The notes under the pieces were generated by a model. The model saw only the letters and a program-made list of their open reading frames with translations. It did no database searches and was not told the DNA's origin. This document shows positions 40,665 to 49,662 of a DNA stretch of 64,000 nt, one piece after another (within the stretch, counting starts at the first letter, position 1; each line of letters begins with the position of its first letter). This DNA is from Candidatus Enterenecus merdae (lineage in GTDB: Bacteria; Bacillota; Clostridia; Oscillospirales; Oscillospiraceae): assembly GCA_018716385.1 (NCBI GenBank), contig DVJZ01000049.1, positions 1-64,000 on the forward strand, given 5' to 3'. Made by a program: the position numbers and the translations under genes.

Positions 40665-43136
40665 TCATCCTATGGGATTTACATCGGCAAAGATCGTCAG
40701 CCCCCGGTTGGCCCTGTCCCCCTGGCCCTGGCGGACCAGGTGGGCCACCAGCTGCCGGATAGCCCGGGTGTTCGGAGTGCTCAGGGTGACCCGGTAGCGG
40801 TATCGGTCGTTGAGCTTGGCCACCGCAGCCGGGGCGGGGCCCAGTAGGCGGTAGGACACGCCCTCATAGGGCTCCTGCCGGAGGGCCTGCTCCAACCCCT
40901 CCCGCAGCTTGAGGCAGGCCCGGAGCACCGCCGTCTCCTCCAGACCGGACACCCCAAGTACAAACAGGTCGCTGAAGGGGGGAAAGAAGCGCAGCTGCCG
41001 CATCCGGATCTCCCCTTCATAGAAGCTGTCGTAATCCTGACGGGCGGCGCATTGGATCACCTCGTTGTCTGGCGTGTGGGTCTGGATAAGGGCCCGTCCC
41101 GTCTTCCCCCCACGGCCCGAGCGGCCCACCACCTGGGTGAGCAGGGAGAAAGTGCGTTCCCCCGCCCGGAAGTCCTCCACATAGAGGGCCTGGTCCGCGT
41201 CCAGCGCCCCCACCAGGGTGACGTTTGCAAAGTCCAACCCTTTGGCCACCATCTGGGTGCCCAACAGGATGGGGATCCGCTCCTGGCGGAAGCGCTCCAA
41301 GATGGTCTCGTGGCTGTGGGTGGCGGAGACGGTGTCGGTGTCCATGCGCACCACTGCCACCCCCGGCAGCTTCTCATGCAGCTCTTCCTCCGCCTTCTGG
41401 GTGCCTGCCCCGATGAAGTTCAGGATGCCACCACAATGGGCGCACCGCTCCATCAGCGGCTCGGAATGGCCGCAGTAATGGCACATCAGGCGGTGGTTGG
41501 CCGAGTGGTAGGTCAGGTGTACCGAGCATCGGGGGCAGGTGGGCACCTGGCCGCACTCCCCGCAGCTCACCATCCGGTTGGCCCCCCGGCGGTTGAGGAA
41601 CAGGATGGCCTGCTCTCCCCGCCGGGCCGTGTCGGCCAGGGCCTGCTCCAGCCCCTGGCTGATGCACCCGCCGTTGCCCCGGCGCAGCTCCGGCTTCATG
41701 TCCACGATAGACACCTCCGGCAGCTGTTGGGCGTTGTACCGCTGGGACAGGCGCAGCAGGTGGTAGGCGCCGCGGCGGGCGTGGTACATGCTCTCCACGC
41801 AAGGGGTGGCCGAGCCCAGCACCAACAGAGCCTTGGCCTTATAACAGCGGTACTGGGCCACCTCCCTGGCATGGTAGCGGGGGGTCTGCTCCGACTTATA
41901 GGCCGGCTCCTGCTCCTCGTCCAGAATGATCACCCCCAGCTCAGGCAAGGGGGCAAACACCGCCGAGCGGGTGCCCACCGCCACCCGGGCCTGGCCCTCC
42001 CGAACCCGTTTCCACTCGTCGCACCGCTCCCCGCTTGTCAGCCCGCTGTGCAGGATGGCCACCTGCTGGGCAAACTGGGACAGGAAGACCCGCATCAGCT
42101 GGGGGGTCAGGGCGATCTCCGGCACCAGCACCAGCGCGGACTTGCCCCGCTCCAGCACCGACTGGATCAGCCGGATATAGACCTGGGTCTTGCCGCTGCC
42201 AGTGACGCCATACAGCAGCGCCGCCTCCGGCCTGCCTGTGGCGCTCAGTTCATCCAGAGTCTGAAAGGCCCGTTGCTGCTCCTGGTTGAGGACGGGCGGC
42301 TGTCCCCGCTCCACCTCCGGCAGCTTGGGCCGGCGGGGGATCTCCTGCCGCTCCAGGGTGAGGATTCCCGCCCTCCCCAGGGCCTTCAGGGTAGACAGGG
42401 AGGCGCCGGTGAAGTAGCACAGCTCCTTGGCAGACGCCCGCCCCAACCCACACAGGACTTGGATCACCTCATACTGGAGAGGGGCCCGGCGCTTCCGGGG
42501 CTGGGCGTAGGCCATGGCCTCCTCTGGGGGGACGGCCAGGACGGCCACCTGCTCGCTGCGCGCCCCGATCCCCCGGGCGGCGCTGGTCTCCCGCACCAGC
42601 ACACCGCTCTGCTCCAGCTGCCGCAGGGCCGGGTTTGGATCCGCCACGCCAAAGGCCAGCCGGATCTGCCCCAGCTCCGCCCAGCCGTGGTTGGCCCAGA
42701 GCAGCTCCACCAGCTGCCTGGCCCGCCTGGAGCTGCCCGCCGCCTGGCAGGCAGCCTCCCGGTCCACCCCGGGGGCAAGCCGCCAGCAATCCTTGAGCGA
42801 AAACCACAGCCCGGAAGGCAGGATGGCCCTGGCCGCGTCGTACACGGTGCAGAAATACCGCTCCCGCATCCACAGGGCCAGCTGGAGATCCGCCGGGCTG
42901 AGCATGGGCTCCTCATCTAATTGGGCCACGATCCGCTTCAGCTTCCGATCCTCTCCCGCTGCCCCCATCACGGACAGCACAATCCCGTCGCTCACCCGGT
43001 TGCCCTTTCCAAAGGGGACGGCCACCCGCATCCCGGGACGCAGAGTGGCCTCCAGCTCCTGGGGAACCAGGTAGTCGTAGGGGCGGTCGATGGCATAGGG
43101 GGCGGCGGCCACGGCGAGCTTTGCAACAGTTGGCAT
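40665..43136 (-). CDS. priA: primosomal replication restart helicase PriA
   Basis: The 823-residue helicase has an N-terminal DNA 3'-end binding domain, Walker A GVTGSGKTQVYI, the helicase Walker B as LDEEQEPAYKSEQ, GSATPCVESM, and eight Cys in two zinc-binding clusters (CGECGQVPTCPRC, CHYCG, CAHCGG) inserted in the helicase core, then TQVVGRSGRGGK. It restarts stalled forks. The Walker B ends in Gln rather than the His of Escherichia coli DEEH. Start ATG 43136 matches family N-termini. coaBC, which lies just upstream of priA in Bacillus, is missing. Confidence 0.94.
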   Translation of the reverse strand: MPTVAKLAVAAAPYAIDRPYDYLVPQELEATLRPGMRVAVPFGKGNRVSDGIVLSVMGAAGEDRKLKRIVAQLDEEPMLSPADLQLALWMRERYFCTVYDAARAILPSGLWFSLKDCWRLAPGVDREAACQAAGSSRRARQLVELLWANHGWAELGQIRLAFGVADPNPALRQLEQSGVLVRETSAARGIGARSEQVAVLAVPPEEAMAYAQPRKRRAPLQYEVIQVLCGLGRASAKELCYFTGASLSTLKALGRAGILTLERQEIPRRPKLPEVERGQPPVLNQEQQRAFQTLDELSATGRPEAALLYGVTGSGKTQVYIRLIQSVLERGKSALVLVPEIALTPQLMRVFLSQFAQQVAILHSGLTSGERCDEWKRVREGQARVAVGTRSAVFAPLPELGVIILDEEQEPAYKSEQTPRYHAREVAQYRCYKAKALLVLGSATPCVESMYHARRGAYHLLRLSQRYNAQQLPEVSIVDMKPELRRGNGGCISQGLEQALADTARRGEQAILFLNRRGANRMVSCGECGQVPTCPRCSVHLTYHSANHRLMCHYCGHSEPLMERCAHCGGILNFIGAGTQKAEEELHEKLPGVAVVRMDTDTVSATHSHETILERFRQERIPILLGTQMVAKGLDFANVTLVGALDADQALYVEDFRAGERTFSLLTQVVGRSGRGGKTGRALIQTHTPDNEVIQCAARQDYDSFYEGEIRMRQLRFFPPFSDLFVLGVSGLEETAVLRACLKLREGLEQALRQEPYEGVSYRLLGPAPAAVAKLNDRYRYRVTLSTPNTRAIRQLVAHLVRQGQGDRANRGLTIFADVNPIG

Positions 43137-43168
43137 GGCCCCTTCCCCCCTCTCCCCATTTTGGCTTA

Positions 43169-43200
43169 AATGGCAAGCGGCGTTACTGCCGCTTGCCATT
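43169..43200 (-). terminator. hairpin between rpoZ and priA
   Basis: Perfect 13-base arms AATGGCAAGCGGC and GCCGCTTGCCATT around a GTTACT loop, three bases after the rpoZ stop. On the minus strand TTTAAG follows, a weak T-run, so it may be a partial terminator or an mRNA-stabilising structure. Confidence 0.55.
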
Positions 43201-43203
43201 GCG

Positions 43204-43470
43204 TCACTCCGATGCCTGCTCGTCACCCTCCAGAGCCCCATCTGGCCCTTCGTTCCCCTCATCCTGGCCGGCGATCTGGGCGGTCTCTGGCCGCAGTATT
43301 CCCTCGGCCACCTCCTGGATGGCCATGGTCACCGGCTTTTCCTCCAGGGGAAGCCCCTCCTGCTCGGCCAGGCTGGAGATCTTCCTGGCCCGGGCTGCCA
43401 CCAGGTTGACCAGCAGGTATCGGCTGGGTACATTCTTCAACAGATCCTTCATCGCGGGATACAGCAACAT
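43204..43470 (-). CDS. rpoZ: RNA polymerase omega subunit
   Basis: An 88-residue protein with MKDLLKNVPSRYLLVNLVAARARKI and KPVTMAIQEVAEGIL, the omega core that clamps beta-prime, followed by an acidic tail (DEGNEGPDGALEGDEQ). Position after gmk is the standard Firmicute order. It assists RNA polymerase assembly. Confidence 0.93.
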   Translation of the reverse strand: MLLYPAMKDLLKNVPSRYLLVNLVAARARKISSLAEQEGLPLEEKPVTMAIQEVAEGILRPETAQIAGQDEGNEGPDGALEGDEQASE

Positions 43471-43494
43471 CGTCTCGTCCGTCCTTTCGTTTTC

Positions 43495-44139
43495 TCACTG
43501 ACATTTGCGCCCATCCGCGTCCCCAATGATGCCATGGGCCAGATGGATGCGTTTCTTGACCTTGCAGCGCTCCGCCTCCAGGATGGAGCGAATCTCCTGG
43601 GCGGCGTCCACCACGTTGTCATTGACCACCAGGTAGTCGTAGCACACGCTCTCCCGGCACTCCTGCCGGGCCTGTTCCAGGCGCAGGCTGATGGCCTCCG
43701 AGGCGTCGGTATTGCGCTGGTACAGCCGCCGGGACAGCTCCTCCAGCGAGGGGGGGATGAGGAAGATCAGCACCGCGTCCGGGCACTTTTCCCGCACCTT
43801 GGCCGCCCCCTGTACCTCAATGTCCAGCAGCACGTCCACCCCCTGCTCCAATTTTTCCCGGATCACCTTCATGGAGGTGCCGTAATAGTTTCCCACATAC
43901 TCGGCAAACTCCAGCAGCTCCCCGTCCCGGATCATCCGCTCAAACTCCTCCCGGGAGACAAAATGGTAGTTGACCCCCTCCGCCTCCCCCACCCGGGGGG
44001 CCCGGGTGGTGTAGGACACCGAAAAATAGATGTCCCGGCGGTTGCTGAGCAGCTCGGCGATCACGGTGCTCTTCCCCACTCCGGAGGGCCCGGACAGCAC
44101 GATCAGCTCTCCGTTTTTCTGTTTCTTCAGCCCACTCAT
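43495..44139 (-). CDS. gmk: guanylate kinase
   Basis: The 214-residue enzyme phosphorylates GMP to GDP. P-loop GPSGVGKSTVI, the GMP-binding YTTRAPRVGEAEGVNYHFV, and LDIEVQGAAKV are the family marks, and LIPPSLEELSRRL follows. The ATG overlaps the remA stop (ATGA). Gene order remA-gmk-rpoZ is conserved in Firmicutes. Confidence 0.95.
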   Translation of the reverse strand: MSGLKKQKNGELIVLSGPSGVGKSTVIAELLSNRRDIYFSVSYTTRAPRVGEAEGVNYHFVSREEFERMIRDGELLEFAEYVGNYYGTSMKVIREKLEQGVDVLLDIEVQGAAKVREKCPDAVLIFLIPPSLEELSRRLYQRNTDASEAISLRLEQARQECRESVCYDYLVVNDNVVDAAQEIRSILEAERCKVKKRIHLAHGIIGDADGRKCQ

Positions 44140-44411
44140 AGACGCTCGTCCCCTGTTGTTCCATTCTCCCCCTGCCCGCGGGGGGCCGCCCGGCTCTGGA
44201 TCTGTTCTGGCGTCAGCGAGGACCAGACCACATGGCCGGTATCCATCACCAGCACCGATTTCGTCTTACGGCCAAAGCTGGCGTCGATCAGCTGCCCCCG
44301 CTCCTTGGCCTCTTGCCCCAGACGCTTGATGGGCGCAGACTCTGGGCTGACCACCGCCAGCACCCGCCGGGCAGCCACCGCATTGCCAAACCCGATGTGG
44401 ATCAGCTCCAT
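44136..44411 (-). CDS. remA: RemA family DNA-binding regulator (DUF370)
   Basis: A 91-residue protein starting MELIHIGFGNAVAARRVLAVVSPESAPIKRL, with DASFGRKTKSVLVMDTGHVV, very close to RemA (YlzA) of B. subtilis, which forms rings that wrap DNA and activates matrix and osmoprotection genes. In species without biofilm operons its targets are unknown. It lies between yicC and gmk with four-base overlap to gmk. Confidence 0.92.
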   Translation of the reverse strand: MELIHIGFGNAVAARRVLAVVSPESAPIKRLGQEAKERGQLIDASFGRKTKSVLVMDTGHVVWSSLTPEQIQSRAAPRGQGENGTTGDERL

Positions 44412-44423
44412 GCCGGCACCTCC

Positions 44424-45311
44424 CTATTCCAGATTCTGCACCTGCTCCCGGATCTTCTCAATCTCCGCCTTCAGCTCCACCACATATCTGGTGTTCTCCA
44501 GGTCGGTGCACTTGGAGCCGATGGTGTTGGCCTCCCGGTTGAACTCCTGGATCAGGAAGTCCAGCTTGCGCCCCACCGGCCCGCCCTGGTCCAGCAGCTC
44601 CCGCAGCTGGGCCAGGTGGCTGCGCAGCCGCACCGTCTCCTCATCCACCGCCACCTTGTCGGCAAAGATGGCCGCCTCCGTCAGCAGCCGCCCCTCATCC
44701 AGCTGCGCACTGCCCAGCATCTCCTGCAGCCGGGCGGTCAGCCGGGCGCGGTAGTCGGCCACCGACTGGGGGGATCGGGCCTCGATCTGCCCGGTCAGCT
44801 CCTCCACCCGATTCGCCCGGGCCAGGATATCCTGAGCCATGCGCCCGCCCTCCCGGCGTCGCATGGCCTCCAGGTCGTCCAGCGCCGCCTCCAGCGCGTC
44901 CAGGATCAGCCCCTGCACCGCCTGCTGATCCTCCGGCTGCCGCTCCACCACCAGCACGTCGGGAAAGCGGGCCAGGTCGGTGGGCTTGCAACCCATGCTC
45001 ATGCGCTGGCCACCGTCAATCTGGTACAGCTTCCCCAGCGCATCCAGATACGCCCTGGCCAAAGGCTCGTTCACCGTCACGGTGAGGGCCTCCTCCCCGG
45101 TCTGGTCGATGCTCACAAACACATCCACCTTCCCCCGGGCCACCCGGGCCCCCACCCGCTCCTTCACCACGTCCTGGGCAAAGAGGTAGGCCCGGGGCAG
45201 CTTGATGGCGCAGTCCAGGTAGCGGTTGTTGACCGTACGCAGCTCCACCGTCACCGTCCGGTTCTCCCCACTGCGCTCCCCACGGCCGTAGCCCGTCATG
45301 CTCTTGACCAT
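44424..45311 (-). CDS. yicC: YicC family endoribonuclease-like protein
   Basis: The 295-residue protein begins MVKSMTGYGRGE and ends with FLIQEFNREANTIGSKCTDLE...VVELKAEIEKIREQVQNLE, both invariant features of YicC/YloC. Family members are reported to act as endoribonucleases or RNase adaptors affecting small RNA turnover. GGGAGGGGAAGAG precedes the ATG. First of the block shared with the B. subtilis yloC operon. Confidence 0.9.
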   Translation of the reverse strand: MVKSMTGYGRGERSGENRTVTVELRTVNNRYLDCAIKLPRAYLFAQDVVKERVGARVARGKVDVFVSIDQTGEEALTVTVNEPLARAYLDALGKLYQIDGGQRMSMGCKPTDLARFPDVLVVERQPEDQQAVQGLILDALEAALDDLEAMRRREGGRMAQDILARANRVEELTGQIEARSPQSVADYRARLTARLQEMLGSAQLDEGRLLTEAAIFADKVAVDEETVRLRSHLAQLRELLDQGGPVGRKLDFLIQEFNREANTIGSKCTDLENTRYVVELKAEIEKIREQVQNLE

Positions 45312-45327
45312 CTCTTCCCCTCCCCGC

Positions 45328-45846
45328 TCAGCGCACCGCCCGGTGGATCCGGGCCAGATAGGCCCCGATCAGCTTGCTCAACCCGTAGTCATACAGCAGA
45401 AACACCACGTTCCCCGCTCCATACAGCGCCCAGACCACCGACAGCGCCTGGGGCAGCGAGGCCAGCACCGCCGCCCGCATCACCAGGTAGAGCACCGTGA
45501 GGGCCGCGTTGAAAAACACCAATTTGAGCAGGTACTCCACCGGCCGGCGGCGCAGGCGCTCAATGAGGGCCTTGACCATCGGGTACAGGCCGAACAGCAC
45601 CCCGTACAACAGGACGCAAAACTTATCCGGCACCATCAGGAAGGCCAGGATGGACACCCCCGCCCAGCACAGAAAGCCGGCGGGAAGACCGGCGGAAATC
45701 ACCGCCGCGCAGGGCATCAGCCCCGCCACAGCCACCACCCCCCAGCTTCCTGTGGGCGTGATGGAACCCAGGTAGACCACCACCAGGGACAGCGCGCCCA
45801 GCAGGGCGGGATAGGCAATCTTTCTGGCCGATCCGTTTGGCCTCAT
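45328..45846 (-). CDS. small integral membrane protein, unknown function
   Basis: About 172 residues with five or six hydrophobic segments (near residues 11-30, 33-52, 55-75, 78-95, 105-128 and 135-155) and few charges except an LIERLRRRPVEYLLK loop. Similar proteins occur in this neighbourhood in Clostridia. The size and layout recall ECF-transporter S components, but I see no specific motif. The ATG at 45846 has GGAGGG ten bases before it; a GTG at 45864 is possible. The gene begins two bases before the dnaJ-like stop on the minus strand, so it is tightly packed in the operon. Confidence 0.7.
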   Translation of the reverse strand: MRPNGSARKIAYPALLGALSLVVVYLGSITPTGSWGVVAVAGLMPCAAVISAGLPAGFLCWAGVSILAFLMVPDKFCVLLYGVLFGLYPMVKALIERLRRRPVEYLLKLVFFNAALTVLYLVMRAAVLASLPQALSVVWALYGAGNVVFLLYDYGLSKLIGAYLARIHRAVR

Positions 45847-45847
45847 C

Positions 45848-46459
45848 TCAGTTGCACCCTCCACACATACAATTCAGGCACAGCAGGGAGGTACAACAGT
45901 CCAAGCTGTCGCACTGCCCCCCGGCCATGTCGGGCCGGTAGCCGTATCCCCCCTGCTGCATCATGTTCAGCGCCTGGCGGTACTCCAGGTTTCCAGGTTC
46001 CATCTGGCAGGCGATCTGGTAGTTCTGTCTGGCCTCGTCCAGCCAGCCGCGGCGGTAGGCAATGCTGCCCATCAGGAAGTACCACTCGCCGTTCTTCACC
46101 CCCGCCCCCTGGAGGATGCGCTCCGCCCCATCCAGGTTGCCCATATTGATGTACTGCCGGGCTTGGGCAAAGCCCTGGCCGCCGGACGCGCCGGCATAGC
46201 CCCCCTGGGAGGCGGAGGCGCCCCCGGAGCCATAGCCTCCAGCCCCATAGCCGCCGGACGCGCTCCCCCCGGAACGGATGCGGGTGATGGCCTCATAGGC
46301 CTCGTTGACCTCTTTCATTTTCTCCTCAGCCAGGTCGGCCAGGGGATTGTTCTGGTAATTGTCCGGGTGATACTTCCGCGCCAGCTCCCGATAGGCCCGC
46401 TTGATCTCCTCATCGCTGGCCGTCTGGCTGACCCCAAGCACTTCATACGGATCTCTCAT
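45848..46459 (-). CDS. J-domain protein with cysteine-rich tail
   Basis: Residues 1-60 form a J domain with YHPDNY (HPD at 31-33). Then come a Gly/Ser/Ala-rich linker (61-96), a TPR-like region (about 98-160; [32 protein letters not shown]) and a tail with seven cysteines in the last 21 residues ([20 protein letters not shown]). It lacks the DnaJ zinc and client domains, so it is a specialised Hsp70 co-chaperone. It overlaps the DUF5685 gene upstream by 17 bases, implying joint function. Confidence 0.85.
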   Translation of the reverse strand: MRDPYEVLGVSQTASDEEIKRAYRELARKYHPDNYQNNPLADLAEEKMKEVNEAYEAITRIRSGGSASGGYGAGGYGSGGASASQGGYAGASGGQGFAQARQYINMGNLDGAERILQGAGVKNGEWYFLMGSIAYRRGWLDEARQNYQIACQMEPGNLEYRQALNMMQQGGYGYRPDMAGGQCDSLDCCTSLLCLNCMCGGCN

Positions 46460-47342
46460 TGATCTGCTTCTCCCTTATTTTACGCGTTGCGCGCATTTCG
46501 TTCCACCGTCCGTCCAGCACCGCCCCTTGCACCGCAGGTAGGCCGGCGTACACCACGTTTTCCACCACCGGGGTCCAGCGCCCAAAGGAGATGAGGTTTG
46601 CCGCCGCCGCCACCAGCCGGGCCGAGTGGGTCAGGGTGGTCTCCACATAGGCCCGCTCCTGCTTGGCCCGGCCGGCAAAGCGGGCCTCCAGGGGGTTGTA
46701 CCGCCCACGCCGGGCATCCTGCTCCAGATCGTCCCAGGCGTCGGCCAGGTAGATCCACCGGCCCAGGTGGTACAGCAGCTGCTCCATGGCCCGCCGGTCC
46801 CCCGCGCCATCCACCTGCCCCTGCGCGGCGCAGGCCAGGATGCCCGCAAAGGCGTCCGCCACCCGGTCCAGCTCGGGCGAGGCCGCCCCCTCCAGCCGCC
46901 GCAGCCGCTCCAGCCCATCCCGCACCTGACGGTCAAAGTCCGGCCTGGCCCGGGCCGCCCGGCGGTAGGGGCGGCGGAACAGCAGGCGGACCAGCCGGTA
47001 GGGCAGGCCGGTGAGCAGCCCGTGGTCGTATACGTCGTCGGTCAGCTTGTGATAGGTGAGGACCATGCTCTCGTCGGCGGCCACATCCAGCCCAGGCCCG
47101 CACAGGCAGGTCCTGGGGGCGCGCAGAGGATGGGCCGGGCAGCGGGCGGCGCAGGTATTTCCTCCCCCCTGTCCCCCGGAGAGCAGGATGGCCAGGAAGG
47201 CGAAATCGTAATTGAGGGTGAACCGGGCCATCCAGCCGTACCGCCGGCCCATGGCCCGGCACAGTCCGCAGTAGGCGCTTTGGTAGGCGGCCCGGTCATC
47301 CTCGCTGAGCCGGTTGAGCACCGGCCTGACATAGCCAAACAT
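46443..47342 (-). CDS. DUF5685 family protein with paired Asp motifs
   Basis: A 299-residue, mostly helical protein. It has cysteine pairs C25/C28 (YCGLCRAMG), C64/C68 and C79/C81, and two Asp-rich motifs, LTDDVYDHG (D102, D103, D106) and DAWDDLEQD (D201, D204, D205, D209). The first is an exact DDxxD; two such motifs on facing helices bind magnesium-diphosphate in isoprenoid synthases. DUF5685 has no assigned function. It is cotranscribed with and overlaps the J-protein gene. An isoprenoid-synthase-like fold is my inference. Confidence 0.8.
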   Translation of the reverse strand: MFGYVRPVLNRLSEDDRAAYQSAYCGLCRAMGRRYGWMARFTLNYDFAFLAILLSGGQGGGNTCAARCPAHPLRAPRTCLCGPGLDVAADESMVLTYHKLTDDVYDHGLLTGLPYRLVRLLFRRPYRRAARARPDFDRQVRDGLERLRRLEGAASPELDRVADAFAGILACAAQGQVDGAGDRRAMEQLLYHLGRWIYLADAWDDLEQDARRGRYNPLEARFAGRAKQERAYVETTLTHSARLVAAAANLISFGRWTPVVENVVYAGLPAVQGAVLDGRWNEMRATRKIREKQINERSV

Positions 47343-47348
47343 CCCCGC

Positions 47349-48614
47349 TCAGGCCCGGCTCAGTTCCACCACGACCTCATAGCCGCGGTTCATCACGCCG
47401 ATCTGGTCCACCGTGCCCACGCTGTTGAGATACACCGTGGCCGCCATGGAGTACTGCCCGGCTGCCTCATGCACCTGGGACAGGTCCACCGACACCAGCA
47501 CGTTCTCCTCGATCACCGCGTCCACCAGCTCCGGGTCTCCCCGGATCTCCACGCTGAGCACCCGGGTAAGGACCCGTGCGCTCCACCCCTGGGGACAGTT
47601 GATGACCTCGATGTTGTCCGTCTCGATGGTCCGGGTGGCCAGCTCGCCCTCCAGGTGGATGGTCACCGTCACCTCGGTGAAGCCGCTGATGTTGGTCAGT
47701 TCGTCGGCCAGGGGGATGTTGAGCTGGAGCTCGTCCCCGTCCTGGACAGTGGCCAGGTCGATGGCCGCGATGGTCAGCGCCCCCTCCTCCTGGATGGCGG
47801 CCACCGCCTGGCTGCTGCCCGCCACCAAGATCGTGTCCTCGCTGAGGGTATAGCTGGCGTTTGCCGTGCTGGCCCCGCCGCCGGCCACCAATGTGACCTC
47901 CAGGGGGATCTCCGCCGTCGCGTAGATGGGGAAGGAAACGTGGACGGTCTGGCTATCCACCTCCACATCCAGCTCACCCAAAGGTTCTCCGTTGGCATCG
48001 ATGAACTCATAGGGGAAGTCCCCGTTGATCGATTGCGTGAGCTCCTCCCCGTCCACGGTGACCAGGGCGTGGGAGATTTGCTCCACCAGCTCGGCCTGGC
48101 CGCTCACCGTCAGGGTGGTGGGGGAGAATACGAAGTCGTCCGCCGAGCCTGGCAGATAGCCCTCCGCCGCCGTGCCGGTAAACTGCCCCTGGATCTCAAT
48201 GGGCCTGGAGGCATAGCGGGCCACGGTAAAGCTCACATTGCCCACCTGTCCGGACACGAACTGCACCTGGTTGGCGCTAACTCCAGCTGGCAGGCTCACT
48301 GTGTAGGCCAAGGTATACTGGGCCGCCTCCGAGATCTGGGAGACGTCCACCGTGGCCTGGAGGGACTGATTATCCAGCCGGGCCAGCACCATAGGCGAGG
48401 CGCTGATCCGCACCGACACCCGCGGCGCGTCATCCACGATCATCAGCCCCCGCTGCTCCAGCGCCTCCACCCCAGAAAAGGTGACGGGGATATTGCCGAT
48501 GGTGATGGTGTCCTCATTGCCGTCCAGGGAGGTGACATAGAACCACAGGGCGATGGAGATGAGCACGGACAGGAAGATATAGAGGATTTTACTTTCGCGA
48601 ATCTTCTTTCCCAT
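47349..48614 (-). CDS. cdaR: CdaR, YbbR-repeat regulator of diadenylate cyclase
   Basis: The 421-residue protein has one N-terminal membrane anchor (about 10-28, ILYIFLSVLISIALWFYVTS) and four YbbR-like beta domains outside the cell. CdaR binds CdaA and modulates c-di-AMP production. Its start overlaps the cdaA 3' end by 26 bases. In Bacillus glmM follows; here a DUF5685 gene does. Confidence 0.9.
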   Translation of the reverse strand: MGKKIRESKILYIFLSVLISIALWFYVTSLDGNEDTITIGNIPVTFSGVEALEQRGLMIVDDAPRVSVRISASPMVLARLDNQSLQATVDVSQISEAAQYTLAYTVSLPAGVSANQVQFVSGQVGNVSFTVARYASRPIEIQGQFTGTAAEGYLPGSADDFVFSPTTLTVSGQAELVEQISHALVTVDGEELTQSINGDFPYEFIDANGEPLGELDVEVDSQTVHVSFPIYATAEIPLEVTLVAGGGASTANASYTLSEDTILVAGSSQAVAAIQEEGALTIAAIDLATVQDGDELQLNIPLADELTNISGFTEVTVTIHLEGELATRTIETDNIEVINCPQGWSARVLTRVLSVEIRGDPELVDAVIEENVLVSVDLSQVHEAAGQYSMAATVYLNSVGTVDQIGVMNRGYEVVVELSRA

Positions 48615-49488
48615 TGCTCTTATCCCCCTTCCTCCCCTTGAGCAGATCGGACAGCTTGGCCGCGGGGGTAGTGGGCCTGCGCTCCTCCGGCTCGGGCATC
48701 AGCTCGCCCCGCAGCAGTTTCTCCAGCGTCTCAGGGGTCAGATGGCGCTTGAGCATCCCGTTGACCGCCACCGAGACCGAGCCCGTCTCCTCCGAGACGA
48801 TGGCCACCACCGCGTCCGAGTTTTCGCTGATGCCGATGCCCGCCCGGTGACGCATCCCCAGATCCCGGCTCAGGTTGACATTGCCCGACATGGGAAGCAT
48901 ACAGCCCGCGCCCACAATGCGGCCATTGCGCACGATTACCGCCCCGTCATGGAGGGGGGCCTTGTCCCAAAACAGGTTCTGCAGCAGGTCGGCACAGATG
49001 CGCGCGTCCATATCCACCCCGGTCTTGAGCACGTCGTCCAGCACGGTCTTGCGCTCAAAGACCATCAGCGCGCCCACCTTATTCTTGGACAGGGCGCCGT
49101 ATGCCTTCACCGTCTCCTGGATGGCCACCTCCAGCTCATCGGTGTATCCCTCCGTGAGGAACAACTCCTTGATCCTGCCGCTGCCCATGCGCTCCAGAAA
49201 GCGGCGGATCTCCGGCTGGAAGATGATCACCAGCGTGATCAGTCCCAGCTCCACGGCGTTGTTGAGCAGATAACTGACCACCCGCAGGTGCAGCAGGTTG
49301 GCTACCACCATGGCCCCGATGATGATCAGGATGGCCTTTGCCACCTGCCCTGACCGGCTGCGGCGCACGAACTGGAAGATATGATAGATCACAAAGGCAA
49401 CCAGGGCGATGTCAATGAGGTCGAATACCCCGATCAGCCGGGCCAGCTCCAACCCGGTTTCCCACATCTCTCTGATCCTATCAAGCAT
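48589..49488 (-). CDS. cdaA: CdaA membrane diadenylate cyclase
   Basis: This 299-residue enzyme has three N-terminal membrane helices (about 18-100) and a DAC domain with the DGA motif (DKAPLHDGAVIV) and RHR motif (LGMRHRAGIGIS), which bind ATP. It makes c-di-AMP, which governs potassium, osmolyte and wall homeostasis. The ATG at 49488 fits the family N-terminus although the ribosome site is weak. It is the first gene after the promoter at 49554-49582. Confidence 0.94.
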   Translation of the reverse strand: MLDRIREMWETGLELARLIGVFDLIDIALVAFVIYHIFQFVRRSRSGQVAKAILIIIGAMVVANLLHLRVVSYLLNNAVELGLITLVIIFQPEIRRFLERMGSGRIKELFLTEGYTDELEVAIQETVKAYGALSKNKVGALMVFERKTVLDDVLKTGVDMDARICADLLQNLFWDKAPLHDGAVIVRNGRIVGAGCMLPMSGNVNLSRDLGMRHRAGIGISENSDAVVAIVSEETGSVSVAVNGMLKRHLTPETLEKLLRGELMPEPEERRPTTPAAKLSDLLKGRKGDKSNGKEDSRK

Positions 49489-49553
49489 AGTAAATCCCCG
49501 GCCCTTCCATCCGCGCGTCCAGCCCAGCACAGCGGGATGTGTTGATCTAATCC

Positions 49554-49582
49554 ATTATAGCCCATTTGACATGGAATAGCAA
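49554..49582 (-). promoter_or_regulatory. sigma-A promoter for the cdaA-led gene block
   Basis: Minus strand TTGCTA (49582-49577), 17 bases, TATAAT (49559-49554). It is the only clear promoter I saw upstream of the tightly packed genes from cdaA down to rsgA. Confidence 0.75.
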
Positions 49583-49662
49583 GCCGATGGGTATAAAAAT
49601 CTAAAAATGAAACATTTCTTTTCATGCCCCCCATCGCCCGGGTCGGAAGGGGGACGCGGCGC

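Noticed and set aside
41052-42920. 622-codon plus-strand frame
   Set aside because: Antisense to priA; low-complexity composition with many His, Gln and Leu, as shadows have.
46626-48641. 671-codon plus-strand frame
   Set aside because: Antisense to DUF5685 and cdaR genes, which have clear family motifs.
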